From NCBI RefSeq assembly GCF_918797505.1, contig NC_092793.1, positions 72,163,660 to 72,227,659 on the forward strand: a DNA stretch of 64,000 bases. Reading direction: 5' to 3'. Below are positions 63,733 to 64,000 of the stretch, one piece after another. Both the position numbers and the translations under genes were made by a program. The DNA is from Bemisia tabaci. Its lineage: Eukaryota > Arthropoda > Insecta > Hemiptera > Aleyrodidae. Under the pieces are notes generated by a model, which made no database searches, was not told the DNA's origin, and saw only the letters and a list, made by a program, of their open reading frames with translations. The first letter of the stretch is position 1, and each line of letters starts with the position of its first letter.

Positions 63733-63753
63733 TATAATTATTATAATGGATAC
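63733..63753 (+). repeat. Target site duplication of the SINE, right
   Basis: Identical to 63161-63181. Confidence 0.9.
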
Positions 63754-63806
63754 TATATTATCATACTGGATATATATCACTATACTGGATATTTATATTA
63801 CTATAC

Positions 63807-63808
63807 TG

Positions 63809-63891
<83 letters not shown>
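63807..63891. repeat. CTA microsatellite
   Basis: About 28 uninterrupted CTA units. The tyrosine run in the plus-strand frame that crosses it is an artefact of the repeat. Confidence 0.95.
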
Positions 63892-63902
63892 TATTACTAT
63901 GT

Positions 63903-64000
63903 CGCAGGCAAATAGTGAAATCAGGCATTTTGTCAAATGCCTAGGCAGATAGTCAAATTTTGACGGTCTACAAAATTTTGTGTATTTATGGCGAAGAGCT
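63903..64000. mobile_element. MITE family X copy 2, cut by window end
   Basis: CGCAGGCAAATAGTGAAATC, CAAATGCCTAGGCAGATAGT and CAAATTTTGACGGTCTACAA match the reverse complement of the right end of the copy at 996-1428. The remainder lies outside the window. Confidence 0.7.

Noticed and set aside
63653..63952. 99-codon frame with a long tyrosine run
   Set aside because: The run is the CTA microsatellite. The rest is SINE tail and family X.
1..64000. CRISPR array, bacterial operons, phage or plasmid features
   Set aside because: No regularly spaced short direct repeats, no dense gene order and no ribosome-binding-site patterns. The repeats are animal-type transposons.

Overview
The window is animal nuclear DNA, most likely insect. 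I see no host protein-coding gene, no prokaryotic gene organisation and no CRISPR array. The repeat families look like those I remember from the whitefly Bemisia tabaci, but that assignment is from memory and unchecked. All open frames are short. The only one with recognisable protein-family motifs lies inside a transposon. The letters used for repeat families (A, B, C and so on) are mine and apply only here.

Most annotatable content is short non-autonomous DNA transposons (MITEs), many in several copies. Family A (about 250 bp, CTGCCGTGC ends, 4-bp target duplications) has about 17 copies. Family C (about 165 bp, CAGTGGCG ends, 8-bp duplications, hAT-like) has about 10. D is a near-perfect palindrome with CACTGG ends, five copies. 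B, E, F, G, H, I, K, L, O, P, Q, X and Y have two to five copies each. Many copies sit inside one another, so relative ages can be read directly: D in A in F at 41.5-42.2 kb, A in B at 3.3-3.8 kb, L in K at 16.6-18.0 kb, E in A at 43.4 kb, G in H at 47.2 kb.

The largest element is at 58818-62036. It is a 3.2-kb DNA transposon with about 745-bp inverted repeats and a 3-bp GTT duplication. It holds a decayed gene for a CXC (tesmin/TSO1-like) zinc-binding protein. Part of that gene has been inverted, so its two pieces now read away from each other. Other notable items are a 1.05-kb foldback with two 475-bp arms each carrying a tRNA-like pol III promoter (48142-49191), and a complete tRNA-derived SINE with a perfect 21-bp target duplication (63161-63753).

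The deserts at 29.3-32.8, 33.0-34.1 and 37.0-40.5 kb have few repeats. Together with two plus-strand signals that look like recursive splice sites (22698/22699 and 38671/38672), they fit a window lying inside a very long intron on the + strand, or an intergenic region. This is inference only. Several CpG-rich patches (3.2, 15.8-16.2, 24.9-25.1, 45.9-46.1, 56.0 kb) could be regulatory but have no other support.
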